Source of the DNA: an uncultured Marvinbryantia sp.
GTDB taxonomy: Bacteria; Bacillota; Clostridia; Lachnospirales; Lachnospiraceae
Assembly (NCBI GenBank): GCA_937915375.1
Contig: CALDMO010000018.1
Coordinates: 14,249 to 78,248 of the forward strand
DNA: 64,000 nt
Direction of reading: 5' to 3'
Shown: piece after piece, positions 9,304 through 17,233 of the stretch
Layout: every line of letters begins with the position of its first letter
Position numbering within the stretch: position 1 is the stretch's first letter
Notes under the pieces: generated by a model
Seen by the model: the letters and a program-made list of their open reading frames with translations, nothing else
Database searches by the model: none
What the model was told of the DNA's origin: nothing
Translations under genes and position numbers: made by a program

Positions 9304-10179
9304 ATGAGCAATTATGTAGTTACAACGGATACATCGGCAGATCTGCCGGAGCAGTACTATCGGGAACATCAGATGACGGTGATGTCACTTTCCTGCATCC
9401 TAGACGGAGAAACTTATGCGCGCGGCGCAAAGGAGCTTAGCACGGCGGAATTTTACGCTAAGATGCGTGAAGGGAAAATGCCGACGACCTCACAGGTAAA
9501 TCCGGAACAGGCAAAGCAAATATTCGAACCGCTTATAAAAGAGGGAAAGGATATTCTGCATATTGCATTTTCCAGTGGTTTAAGCGGTACCTGCGGCAGC
9601 GCGAGAATTGCGGCGGAGGATTTGATGGAGGAATATCCGGAACGCAAAATCATTGTGATAGATTCTCTTTGCGCCTCATTAGGTCAGGGACTTCTGGTAC
9701 ACAAAACACTGGAAAAACAGAAAGAAGGACTGACGCTGGAGGAACTGGCGGCGTGGTGTGAAGAAATGAAAATGCACATCATCCATAGTTTTACTGTGGA
9801 CGATCTGTTTCATTTGTACCGTGGCGGGCGTGTGTCCAAAGCGGCAGCCGTGATTGGTACGATGATCCAATTAAAACCGGTGCTTCATGTCAATAATGAG
9901 GGAAAGCTGATTCCGCTTTCTAAGGTGCGCAGCAGAAAGAAATCGCTGCAGGCGCTTGTTGCGGCAATGGAGACAAGACAGGGCAGTTTTGCAGATAAAA
10001 ACGATATCGTCTTTATCAGTCACGGAGACTGCGAGGAAGACGCTGAGTATGTGAAAACGCTGGTGGAGGAAAAATTTGGGATTCACAAGTTTATCATTTC
10101 TCCGGTAGGAAATGTGATCGGTGCGCATTCTGGTCCCGGTACACTGGCGCTGTTCTTTTTGGGTGATAATAGAGAATAA
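9304..10179 (+). CDS. DegV family fatty-acid-binding protein
   Basis: A 291-aa cytoplasmic protein of the DegV/FakB family, which binds a fatty acid and presents it to the kinase FakA. Family features are the N-terminal VTTDTSADLP, the TSQVNP motif (about residues 60-65), SSGLSGTCGSA in which the Ser contacts the lipid carboxylate, and the C-terminal GNVIGAHSGPGTLALFF. The in-frame open region starts 39 codons earlier, but AAGGAGG at 9288-9294 fits the ATG at 9304. No fakA-like gene is adjacent. It is followed by a hairpin that merges with the start signal of the next gene. Confidence 0.9.
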   Translation: MSNYVVTTDTSADLPEQYYREHQMTVMSLSCILDGETYARGAKELSTAEFYAKMREGKMPTTSQVNPEQAKQIFEPLIKEGKDILHIAFSSGLSGTCGSARIAAEDLMEEYPERKIIVIDSLCASLGQGLLVHKTLEKQKEGLTLEELAAWCEEMKMHIIHSFTVDDLFHLYRGGRVSKAAAVIGTMIQLKPVLHVNNEGKLIPLSKVRSRKKSLQALVAAMETRQGSFADKNDIVFISHGDCEEDAEYVKTLVEEKFGIHKFIISPVGNVIGAHSGPGTLALFFLGDNRE

Positions 10180-10183
10180 TCGG

Positions 10184-10230
10184 AATTCCTTTGGGGAACA
10201 CTGGAAACAGGAACCCAAAGGAGTTTTTTT
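10184..10230 (+). terminator. Terminator hairpin that contains the SpoVAF ribosome site
   Basis: TCCTTTGGG (10187-10195) pairs perfectly with CCCAAAGGA (10214-10222), extended by A-T and G-T pairs, with an inner CTG-GAAA-CAG mini-stem. The hairpin is followed directly by seven T and then the ATG of the next gene. The AAAGGAG that serves as the ribosome site of that gene is the 3' arm of the stem. Confidence 0.75.
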
Positions 10231-11634
10231 ATGGAAAAAAATATTACAACTACGCTTTATGAAAATATGGAATATTTTCATAACAAACTGAATCTTTCAA
10301 AGAACTTTGATGTGATCTGCCGAATGCTGACTGTGGGCGACCGTCCGGCGTGTATTTATTTTGTGGATGGGTTTGTCAAAGACGACATTATGGAAAAACT
10401 GCTGGAATTTTTTTATTCCATTACACCGGAGGATCTGCCGGAAACGAGTAGAGGATTAAACCAGAATTATATTCCTTATGTGGAGGTGGATCTGCTGGAG
10501 AGCAAAGAGGATATTTTGACAGCAATTTTATCCGGTGTGGTCTGTCTGTTTATTGATGGCTATGCAAAAAGTTTTGCCATCGATTGCCGTACCTATCCGA
10601 TGCGCAGCGTAGACGAGCCGAGCAAGGATAAAACTTTGCGCGGTTCGCGCGATGGATTTGTCGAAACGGTTGTTTTTAATACGGCGCTGATCCGCCGCCG
10701 TATCCGCAGTCCCCAATTGGTTATGGAAATGTTTCAGGCAGGCAAAAGTTCCAGAAGTGATATTGTACTGAGCTATATGAGCGACCGCGCCGATATGGGA
10801 CTGGTAGAAAATCTGCGCAAGAAGCTGCAGTCGATCACTTTGGATGCTTTGCCGATGAATCAGGAAAGTTTGGTAGAGGCGATCTACAAACGAAAATGGT
10901 TTAATCCGTTTCCTAAATTTAAGTATACGGAACGTCCGGATACGGCGGCGGCCAGTCTTTTGGAAGGAAAGATTGCGATTCTTGTGGATAACGCGCCGAC
11001 CGCGATCCTGCTTCCGGCGACCTTATTTGATGTTCTGGAGGAGGCAGACGACTATTACTTTCCGCCGGTGACGGCCACCTATCTGCGCTTTTCCAGGTTT
11101 ATTATCGCGGTGCTGTCGCTTCTTCTGACACCAGTCTGGCTGCTGCTGATTCAAAATCCGGCATGGATACCGGAATGGCTTTCGTTTATCCTGATTGCGG
11201 ATCAGACGTATGTTCCGGCGCTTCTGCAGCTTTTGATGCTGGAATTTGCGATTGACGGACTGAAGCTGGCCTCCGTCAATACGCCGCAAACCTTATCGAC
11301 GCCTTTAAGTGTGATCGCCGGTATTGTAGTGGGTGAATTTGCAGTAAAATCTGGCTGGTTTAATGCAGAAGCAATGCTGTATATGGCCTTTGTGGCGATT
11401 GCCAATTATACCCAATCTAATTTTGAACTTGGTTATGCATTAAAATTTATGCGTCTGATTTTGCTTTTGTTGGTCGGATTATTCAATGGCTGGGGATTTG
11501 CGGCAGGACTTCTGATTTCTATTTGCATGATTGCTTTTAACCGTACGATCGCAGGCGGCAGTTATCTGTATCCTTTATTTCCATTTCATGGAAAAGAGCT
11601 GATAAGAAGACTTTTCCGTACGCGCGCTGAATAA
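10231..11634 (+). CDS. spoVAF: GerA-family spore germination protein, SpoVAF type
   Basis: A 467-aa membrane protein of the GerA A-subunit family (spore inner membrane). The soluble N-terminal half carries family landmarks: the YFVDGFVKDD segment, the DGYAKSFAID region, RGSRDGFVETVVFNTALIRR, and DNAPTAILLPATLF just before the membrane part. About five or six hydrophobic segments follow from residue 285. The closeness to SpoVAF rather than a germinant receptor rests on the lack of linked gerAB/gerAC genes and the sequence style. In Bacillus, SpoVAF helps amplify the germination signal; here the role is inferred. AAAGGAG lies in a terminator-like stem. A small lipoprotein gene follows. Confidence 0.85.
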   Translation: MEKNITTTLYENMEYFHNKLNLSKNFDVICRMLTVGDRPACIYFVDGFVKDDIMEKLLEFFYSITPEDLPETSRGLNQNYIPYVEVDLLESKEDILTAILSGVVCLFIDGYAKSFAIDCRTYPMRSVDEPSKDKTLRGSRDGFVETVVFNTALIRRRIRSPQLVMEMFQAGKSSRSDIVLSYMSDRADMGLVENLRKKLQSITLDALPMNQESLVEAIYKRKWFNPFPKFKYTERPDTAAASLLEGKIAILVDNAPTAILLPATLFDVLEEADDYYFPPVTATYLRFSRFIIAVLSLLLTPVWLLLIQNPAWIPEWLSFILIADQTYVPALLQLLMLEFAIDGLKLASVNTPQTLSTPLSVIAGIVVGEFAVKSGWFNAEAMLYMAFVAIANYTQSNFELGYALKFMRLILLLLVGLFNGWGFAAGLLISICMIAFNRTIAGGSYLYPLFPFHGKELIRRLFRTRAE

Positions 11635-11708
11635 TCTGTCTGCAAATAAGAGATATTATTAACGGGAGCAAATGAATATCCAGAAATACGGTAAAGGAGA
11701 ATGTGACC

Positions 11709-12173
11709 ATGAAGACGATGAGAAAAAAAGCAGCGGCTTTGTTTTTGACAGTTTGCGCATGTACGATGCTGGCAGGCTGCGGAAACAGAGACAACAACGC
11801 GGCAACGGAAAAAACAGCTACCACAAAGGAAACGACTGCGTCGGATAAAAACGCAGATGGAAACAATGCAAACGCGCAGTCCACATCGAAAAAGAAAACC
11901 ACGGGAAGAAATAGTACGGTGAATGGAAAAGCAACAGGAAATAAGACGGCCAGAAACCGCACTGCGGCGGATGACGATATGGTGAACAGCGCAACTTCCG
12001 GCCGTGAAACGAATGCAGACGGAACCTATCGTGAGAGCGGTATGGAAGAAATCGGCGAGGGTGTCGGAGAAGTAGGAGAAGGCATTATCCACGGTGCAGA
12101 GGATATTGTCGATGATATTACCGGAAATGGACCGGCAGAAAGAAATAAGGAAAGCGACAGAAATGATCGTTAA
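11709..12173 (+). CDS. Small low-complexity lipoprotein
   Basis: A 154-aa predicted lipoprotein. The signal peptide MKTMRKKAAALFLTVCACTM ends in the lipobox LAGC, so the mature protein starts at Cys about residue 22. Residues about 25-95 are a Thr/Asn/Lys-rich linker with no clear fold; the end reads EEIGEGVGEVGEGI and then HGAEDIVDDITGN, a possible amphipathic helix. A GTG two codons earlier is too near the AAGGAG at 11694-11699, so ATG 11709 is preferred. It follows spoVAF by 74 bases and may be a spore-envelope lipoprotein, but no known family is recognised. Confidence 0.75.
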   Translation: MKTMRKKAAALFLTVCACTMLAGCGNRDNNAATEKTATTKETTASDKNADGNNANAQSTSKKKTTGRNSTVNGKATGNKTARNRTAADDDMVNSATSGRETNADGTYRESGMEEIGEGVGEVGEGIIHGAEDIVDDITGNGPAERNKESDRNDR

Positions 12174-12182
12174 AAATGAAAA

Positions 12183-12220
12183 AAATTGCGGCGGCTGCCA
12201 TCAGGCAGCTGTCGCAATTT
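12183..12220. terminator. Bidirectional intrinsic terminator
   Basis: A 17-bp stem with two or three G-T pairs and a four-base loop ATCA (12200-12203), arms AAATTGCGGC... and ...GTCGCAATTT. The A-rich flank on the left makes a good T-run for the minus-strand araC-type gene, so it serves mainly that gene and also separates it from the lipoprotein gene. Confidence 0.8.
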
Positions 12221-12234
12221 ACATAAAGAATCTT

Positions 12235-13113
12235 TTATACATGATACAGCAGACGTTTTGCAAAAGTATTGCGGTATTCACTGGGCGTCAGCCCGGTACT
12301 TTTTTTATAGGCGCGCGAAAAATTGTGGCTGTCCGGAAAACCGAGCTCTTTAGCGATATCAGAAATCGGCAGATTGGTATCCGTCAGCATAAAATTGGCC
12401 GAATCGATTTTTTTATTTTGAATGAACTGCTTGAGAGGAATCCCAGTTATCTGTGAAAAGAGGTGCGACAGATATTTTGGATTGTAGCCAAAGTGGTCTG
12501 CAATGTCGGCCACTCGAATATTTTCGGCAATGTGCAGCTGGATGAAATCAACAATGTCAGAATAAATCTGCTTTGAGGTCAGAGTGCGACTGTTAGTCGG
12601 AACATTTAAACAGATTTGCCCGTATAACTCGGTCAATACATTGGTTGTCATAGTATCGAGGGTCAGCGACGGATAACTGCTTTTTACAGAATCCTGGAGC
12701 TGTTTCATTAGCACTACCATCTTTTCGAGATTGGGGATCGCGCCGGTTTGTGCGATCCGAAATTGCGTCTGAGCATTATTTTCACTTGCTTTTTGTAAAT
12801 GAGGCGGATTTGCCTGGGGGGGGGTAAAAACAGTGGATTGCTCAAAGGAAAAATGCAGCCAGTAAAAGGAACAGTATGCGGGCTTAAAGCCTTTCCGCCA
12901 GGAATTGCAGGGCGGAAGAAGCAAGTATTCGCCGCGTTCCACTGTAAAGCGTTCTTCATTATAACTCAGATAGAGTGTGCCTTCTGTCATCACGAATAGC
13001 TCATATTCTGCCAGATATAAATTTGCATGTTGCCAGTCATCTGAAGGCGCCTTGAATTTACCTGTGTTTACATAGGTCATCATCTGACCGTTTGGAAAAG
13101 AAAGCATTCTCAT
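12235..13113 (-). CDS. AraC-family transcriptional regulator
   Basis: A 292-aa regulator with an N-terminal cupin-like sensor (about 1-95, including YELFVMTEGTLYL and ERGEYLLLPP) and a C-terminal double helix-turn-helix (about 185-285). The second half carries the standard NPKYLSHLFSQITG and ELGFPDSHNFSRAYKKSTG blocks. It diverges from the sugar ABC operon across a 389-base gap and is very likely its activator, with the transported sugar as the signal. The linker between domains contains a run of nine C in the coding strand (FTPPQAN), so slippage there would truncate the DNA-binding domain. The AGGAG is 12 bases from the ATG, a rather long spacing. Confidence 0.9.
   Translation of the reverse strand: MRMLSFPNGQMMTYVNTGKFKAPSDDWQHANLYLAEYELFVMTEGTLYLSYNEERFTVERGEYLLLPPCNSWRKGFKPAYCSFYWLHFSFEQSTVFTPPQANPPHLQKASENNAQTQFRIAQTGAIPNLEKMVVLMKQLQDSVKSSYPSLTLDTMTTNVLTELYGQICLNVPTNSRTLTSKQIYSDIVDFIQLHIAENIRVADIADHFGYNPKYLSHLFSQITGIPLKQFIQNKKIDSANFMLTDTNLPISDIAKELGFPDSHNFSRAYKKSTGLTPSEYRNTFAKRLLYHV
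12816..12824. repeat. Homopolymer tract G9 (C9 in the araC-type coding strand)
   Basis: Nine G on the plus strand. They fall in the inter-domain linker of the regulator and are in frame as counted (ACC CCC CCC CAG). Confidence 0.9.
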
Positions 13114-13502
13114 AACTTGTATATACTCCTGTAAAATATCATTTTGACGAAATGTTTGTCAGGATGATAAAGATATCATGAAATTATCAGTTCTGTTATG
13201 TCTAGTATACAATAGCAAAAAAGTAAAAAAAAGTGATAAAGTGTTTGAAGAAGTATCAAAAAGGAAGAAACAAGAAAAAATGAAGAAAAAGATATGACAA
13301 AATGACACGGAATAGAGGAAAGTGATATTTACGACAAAAAAAGAACGTGATAAGGTTAATGCATAGTGAATTTGCACAGAAAAAACGAGCGTAAAAATAA
13401 AAAACGCCGGATATATGTATAAAGGAATAAGAGCTTCTGTGCGGATTTGATGGAAAGCGCCGCGGTTTTTTACATCACCAGAAAAGGAAAGGAGAATTTA
13501 TT
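13114..13502. other. Divergent regulatory region between the AraC gene and the sugar operon
   Basis: 389 bases, strongly A+T-rich, without a supported gene. It must hold both divergent promoters. No good -35/-10 pair was found for the sugar operon, as expected for an AraC-activated promoter. Short repeats of the form GTGATA occur near 13233, 13322 and 13348 and could be operator half-sites, but this is a guess. A ribosome site GGAG at 13491-13494 serves the binding-protein gene. Confidence 0.5.
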
Positions 13503-15260
13503 ATGATGAAGAAAAAAGTATTAAGTATGCTGCTTGCAGCCGGTATGACAATGTCTGCATGCTCCGGCATGGCTGTTTCAGCGGAAGAGACTGCAGAACC
13601 TACAAAACTGACTGCAGTTTTCATTGCGCATGCGCTCACTCAGGATCTGGAAGAGATGGAATGGCTGGCAGAAATCGAAAAAGAAGCAAATGTGGAGATC
13701 GAGTGGGAAGTGATCCGTGCAGACTGGGAAACGGTAAAATCTACCAGATTTGCTTCCGGCGATATTCCGGATCTGCTCTTCAATGCAACAAATGATGCAG
13801 ATTATTCAAAATATAAAGGTTTATTTATGGAACTGACTCCATATCTGAATGAAGAACTGACTCCGAACATTATGGAAATGTTTGAGACAGAGCCGGACAC
13901 GATGACACTGGTAAAAAATCTGGATGGAAATATTTACTGTACGCCGAAATTCCAGGGAAAATGGCCGGATACGAATACAGTACTGTTTATCAACCAGAAT
14001 TGGCTGGATAATCTTGGCTTGGAAGTTCCAACTACCTTCAGCGAATTCAAAGAAGTACTGACTGCATTTAAGGAGCAAGACGCAAATGGTAATGGTGATT
14101 CAAATGATGAGATTCCATTTGACTTTAATGCAGGTCCTAACAATGGCTGGTTTAACAGCGCATATTCTCTGACAGCATTAATGGGAGCGATGGGAATCCA
14201 GCTGACCGGTCCAACAGATTCCTATTTTGCAGAAGATGGTCAGGTAAAGAGTTATGCAGTCGATGAGAGATATAAACTGTTTATGGAATATATGGCCGAT
14301 CTTTATGCAAATGGTTTAATCAATCCAAATGCAATAACAAATGATTATTCTACTTTCCAGTCTCTTTCCAGAGGAAATGAGGCAGGAGAAGCTCTTGTAG
14401 GATGTGTATTTGGATGGGAAGAAACCGATAAATTCGGTCCGACACTGCATGAACAGTACGTGCCAGTACCGGCGCTTGACTATGATATCGACTGTGAACC
14501 GGGTACATATGATACTAGATGGAGATATGATTATGCTGAACTGAATTTCTCATCCAATCGTGTGGCAATGAGCGCAAAATGTGAAAATCCGGAAGCAGCT
14601 ATGAAATTTGTGGATCGTTTCTATGATCAGACTCACAGCGTGGAAACCTTATTTGGCGGTATCACTGATGGTAACATTGAGAAGACCGGTGACAACAGCT
14701 ATAAAGTACTGCCGCCACAGGATCCGAACACAGATTCTGGTACATGGAAATGGACGACTGCATTCGCAGATAATGGCCCGATGTATATCAGAAGAGCTAC
14801 GGAAGTTGAAATGGCACAGGATATGGCATACGCGTTGGAAGAACGTGTAGTATATGAAGATGTTTTGGCCAAACCAAGTGCGTTAGATACTTATCAGCGT
14901 ATTTTCTTGAAATTTACAGAAGAAGATGAAAATACGATGGCTATGGCACAGGCGAATGTAAATAACATTATTGATAATCAGTGGTCTCTGTGGTTGACAG
15001 GACAGCAGGATATTGAATCAACCTGGGATTCTTATGTACAGAGTGTATATGATGCAGGTCTGCAGCAGATTCTGGACATCCGTCAGAAGGCATTTGACAG
15101 CTATCTGGAAAAATTAGAGAGTGAAGCACCGGAAGCAGAAACAGAAGCGGCAGAAACGGAAGCAGCGGAAACAGAAGCAGCGGAAACGGAAGCAGTAGAA
15201 ACGGAAGCAGCGGAAACAGAAGTAGCAGAAACGGAAGCAACAGAAACAGAAGCGGCATAA
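13503..15260 (+). CDS. Extracellular solute-binding protein of a sugar ABC importer
   Basis: A 585-aa secreted binding protein of the LplA-like class (about 550 aa) that delivers an oligosaccharide to the two permeases downstream. The signal region MKKKVLSMLLAAGMTM is followed by SACSG, a weak lipobox, and by AVSA-EE, a signal peptidase I-type site; either anchoring or release is possible. The mature part has the family's YSKYKGLFMELTPYL and NGWFNSAY-type segments. The last 41 residues are eight tandem AETEA-like units that are highly acidic and probably a disordered spacer. GGAG is eight bases before the ATG. A second ATG follows directly and could also be used. Confidence 0.9.
   Translation: MMKKKVLSMLLAAGMTMSACSGMAVSAEETAEPTKLTAVFIAHALTQDLEEMEWLAEIEKEANVEIEWEVIRADWETVKSTRFASGDIPDLLFNATNDADYSKYKGLFMELTPYLNEELTPNIMEMFETEPDTMTLVKNLDGNIYCTPKFQGKWPDTNTVLFINQNWLDNLGLEVPTTFSEFKEVLTAFKEQDANGNGDSNDEIPFDFNAGPNNGWFNSAYSLTALMGAMGIQLTGPTDSYFAEDGQVKSYAVDERYKLFMEYMADLYANGLINPNAITNDYSTFQSLSRGNEAGEALVGCVFGWEETDKFGPTLHEQYVPVPALDYDIDCEPGTYDTRWRYDYAELNFSSNRVAMSAKCENPEAAMKFVDRFYDQTHSVETLFGGITDGNIEKTGDNSYKVLPPQDPNTDSGTWKWTTAFADNGPMYIRRATEVEMAQDMAYALEERVVYEDVLAKPSALDTYQRIFLKFTEEDENTMAMAQANVNNIIDNQWSLWLTGQQDIESTWDSYVQSVYDAGLQQILDIRQKAFDSYLEKLESEAPEAETEAAETEAAETEAAETEAVETEAAETEVAETEATETEAA
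15135..15254 (+). repeat. Eight tandem 15-bp repeats in the binding-protein tail
   Basis: Units read GCRGAAACRGAAGCR with a few changes (GTA for GCA once, ACA once) and encode AETEA five-residue repeats. Being in-frame multiples of 15 bp, copy number can change without breaking the gene. Confidence 0.9.
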
Positions 15261-15344
15261 AGTGTAATACAATTAGATGGAAAAGATGGGGGAGATGTCG
15301 TCCGGCATCTCCCCTGATTTTGAAATAGGAAGGAGAACAGGGCA

Positions 15345-16283
15345 ATGAAGAAAAAGCAGAAAGCAAGTCTGGCAACCCGCTCGAAACTATACTTGATACG
15401 CAATTGGCAGCTCTGGCTGATGCTGTTCCCGGCCATGCTTTATATATTGATTTTTTGCTATGTGCCGATGTATGGCGTGCAGCTTGCGTTTCGAGAATAC
15501 AGTTTTTCTGCAGGTATTATCGGCGGAGAATGGGTGGGGCTGAAATATTTTAAACAGTATTTTGACAGTCCCATGTTTGTGACAACCTTGAAAAATACGT
15601 TTGTGATTGCATTTGCAAGTATTGTAGTAGGTTTTCCGATTCCAATTATGCTGGCAATGCTGATAAATCAGATTCGTAATCGAAAATGGAAACGCACTTT
15701 GCAGACGACCGTTTATATTCCGTATTTTATTTCGGTTGTCGTTTTGGTATCCATGATCAACGTCATGTTTGCGAATGAAAAGGGTGTGGTTGCAAATTTC
15801 TTAAAGGATATTCATCTGGTATCGGAGACAACGAATATTCTCGGCAGTGAGAAAACATTTGTTCCGCTTTATGTATTGACCGGTGTGTGGCAGTCTATGG
15901 GCTGGAACAGTATCATTTTTATTGCGGCACTGTCGTCTGTGGACACCCAATTGTACGATTCGTGTAAGATTGATGGGGCGAATCGTTGGCAGACGATGTG
16001 GCATATTGATTTCCCGGCGATTTTGCCGACCATCATGATCATGTTGATTCTGAATATGGGCAATATTTTGAATGTTGCTTTTGATAAAGTATACCTGATG
16101 CAGAATAGTATGAATCTCGGAGTTTCGCAGGTTATTTCCACATATGTGTATTCTGTGGGTATCAAATCATCGCAGTTTTCCTTTGGTGCTGCGGTAGGTC
16201 TGTTTAATACAGTCGTGAATTTTGTATTCCTGATAGTGACCAATGCAATTTCCAAGAAAACAACCGGTACCGGTTTGATGTAA
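15345..16283 (+). CDS. Sugar ABC transporter permease (LplB-like)
   Basis: A 312-aa inner-membrane component with six predicted helices, pairing with the next gene. The N-terminal block FCYVPMYGVQLAFREYSF is typical of the LplB/YteP group that works with large binding proteins. The EAA loop that contacts the ATPase is seen as DGANRWQTMWHIDFPAI (about residues 206-222). AAGGAG lies 13 bases before the ATG. No ATPase gene is present in the operon, so a shared MsmX-like ATPase elsewhere is expected. Confidence 0.9.
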   Translation: MKKKQKASLATRSKLYLIRNWQLWLMLFPAMLYILIFCYVPMYGVQLAFREYSFSAGIIGGEWVGLKYFKQYFDSPMFVTTLKNTFVIAFASIVVGFPIPIMLAMLINQIRNRKWKRTLQTTVYIPYFISVVVLVSMINVMFANEKGVVANFLKDIHLVSETTNILGSEKTFVPLYVLTGVWQSMGWNSIIFIAALSSVDTQLYDSCKIDGANRWQTMWHIDFPAILPTIMIMLILNMGNILNVAFDKVYLMQNSMNLGVSQVISTYVYSVGIKSSQFSFGAAVGLFNTVVNFVFLIVTNAISKKTTGTGLM

Positions 16284-16296
16284 GGAGGAAAAGACG

Positions 16297-17217
16297 ATGG
16301 CAGGATTTAGAAATAGAAACAGCGCGGCTTCCTTCGGAAAAAGCGCGAACTGGGGCGATCGGATTTTTAGCGCTGCGGTACTTATTTTCAGTATTCTGAT
16401 TTTTTTGATTATTGCGTATCCTTTATGGTTTGTTGTGATCGCGTCTATCAGTAATTCCAATCTGGTCAATCTTGGAGAGGTTACATTTTGGCCGAAGGAC
16501 ATTCGCTTTTATGGATATGAGCAGATTTTTCAGGATGCGCGTATCTGGAGAGGCTATGCAAATACGATTCTCTATGTGGTAGCCGGAACAGTACTGAATA
16601 TTGTGGTAACGATGCCTGCAGCTTATGCGCTGTCCCGACGGAATTTTAAGGCACGCAATGCGGTCATGATGTATTTCGTATTTACGATGTTTTTCAACGG
16701 AGGTCTTGTTCCGCTGTACATGACGGTTAGTTCGTTGCATTTGATTTCCACAAAAACAATCCTGATTATTTTTGTAGCGGTAAATACCTATAATTTGATC
16801 ATTGCCCGAACGTTTATCCAGAATTCCATTCCGGAAGAATTATATGAAGCGGCAGTCTTAGATGGCTGCAGCCATTTTACTTATTTTATGAAAGTGGTTG
16901 TTCCGCTGTCAAAGGCAGTTATTTCGGTGTTGATTCTTTACTACGCAGTATTCCACTGGAATGATTACTTCAATGCGCTGATCTTTAATAGTAAGGAGGC
17001 AAATCAGCCGCTGCAGATCGTGTTGCGTGAGATCCTTCTTTTGAATCAGGCGTTCGCAAGTGGAAGCGGAGGTGTACAGGGTGGTTATGGACAGTCTTCT
17101 GCAGATCAGGTGAAATATGCCGTTATGATCGTATCCACATTACCGATTCTCTGTGTATATCCGTTTATTCAGAAATATTTTGAAAAAGGTGTGATGATCG
17201 GAGCGGTTAAAGGTTAA
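16297..17217 (+). CDS. Sugar ABC transporter permease (LplC/YtcP-like)
   Basis: The 306-aa partner permease. It has the MalG-like features: the periplasmic loop after helix 1, YAL-SRRNFKARN, FNGGLVPLYM, and an EAA loop DGCSHFTYFMKVVVPLS (about 189-205) for ATPase contact. The gap to the previous gene is 13 bases with TAAGGAGG, so the two permeases are coexpressed. The C-terminal GVMIGAVKG is the usual ending of the YtcP group. Specificity cannot be read from the permeases; the glycosidase downstream suggests plant arabinan or arabinogalactan fragments. Confidence 0.9.
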   Translation: MAGFRNRNSAASFGKSANWGDRIFSAAVLIFSILIFLIIAYPLWFVVIASISNSNLVNLGEVTFWPKDIRFYGYEQIFQDARIWRGYANTILYVVAGTVLNIVVTMPAAYALSRRNFKARNAVMMYFVFTMFFNGGLVPLYMTVSSLHLISTKTILIIFVAVNTYNLIIARTFIQNSIPEELYEAAVLDGCSHFTYFMKVVVPLSKAVISVLILYYAVFHWNDYFNALIFNSKEANQPLQIVLREILLLNQAFASGSGGVQGGYGQSSADQVKYAVMIVSTLPILCVYPFIQKYFEKGVMIGAVKG

Positions 17218-17233
17218 AAAAGAGAAAGTTGAG

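Noticed and set aside
12094..12456. Plus-strand frame crossing the lipoprotein end and the araC-type gene
   Set aside because: It spans a strong bidirectional terminator and is opposite conserved HTH code.
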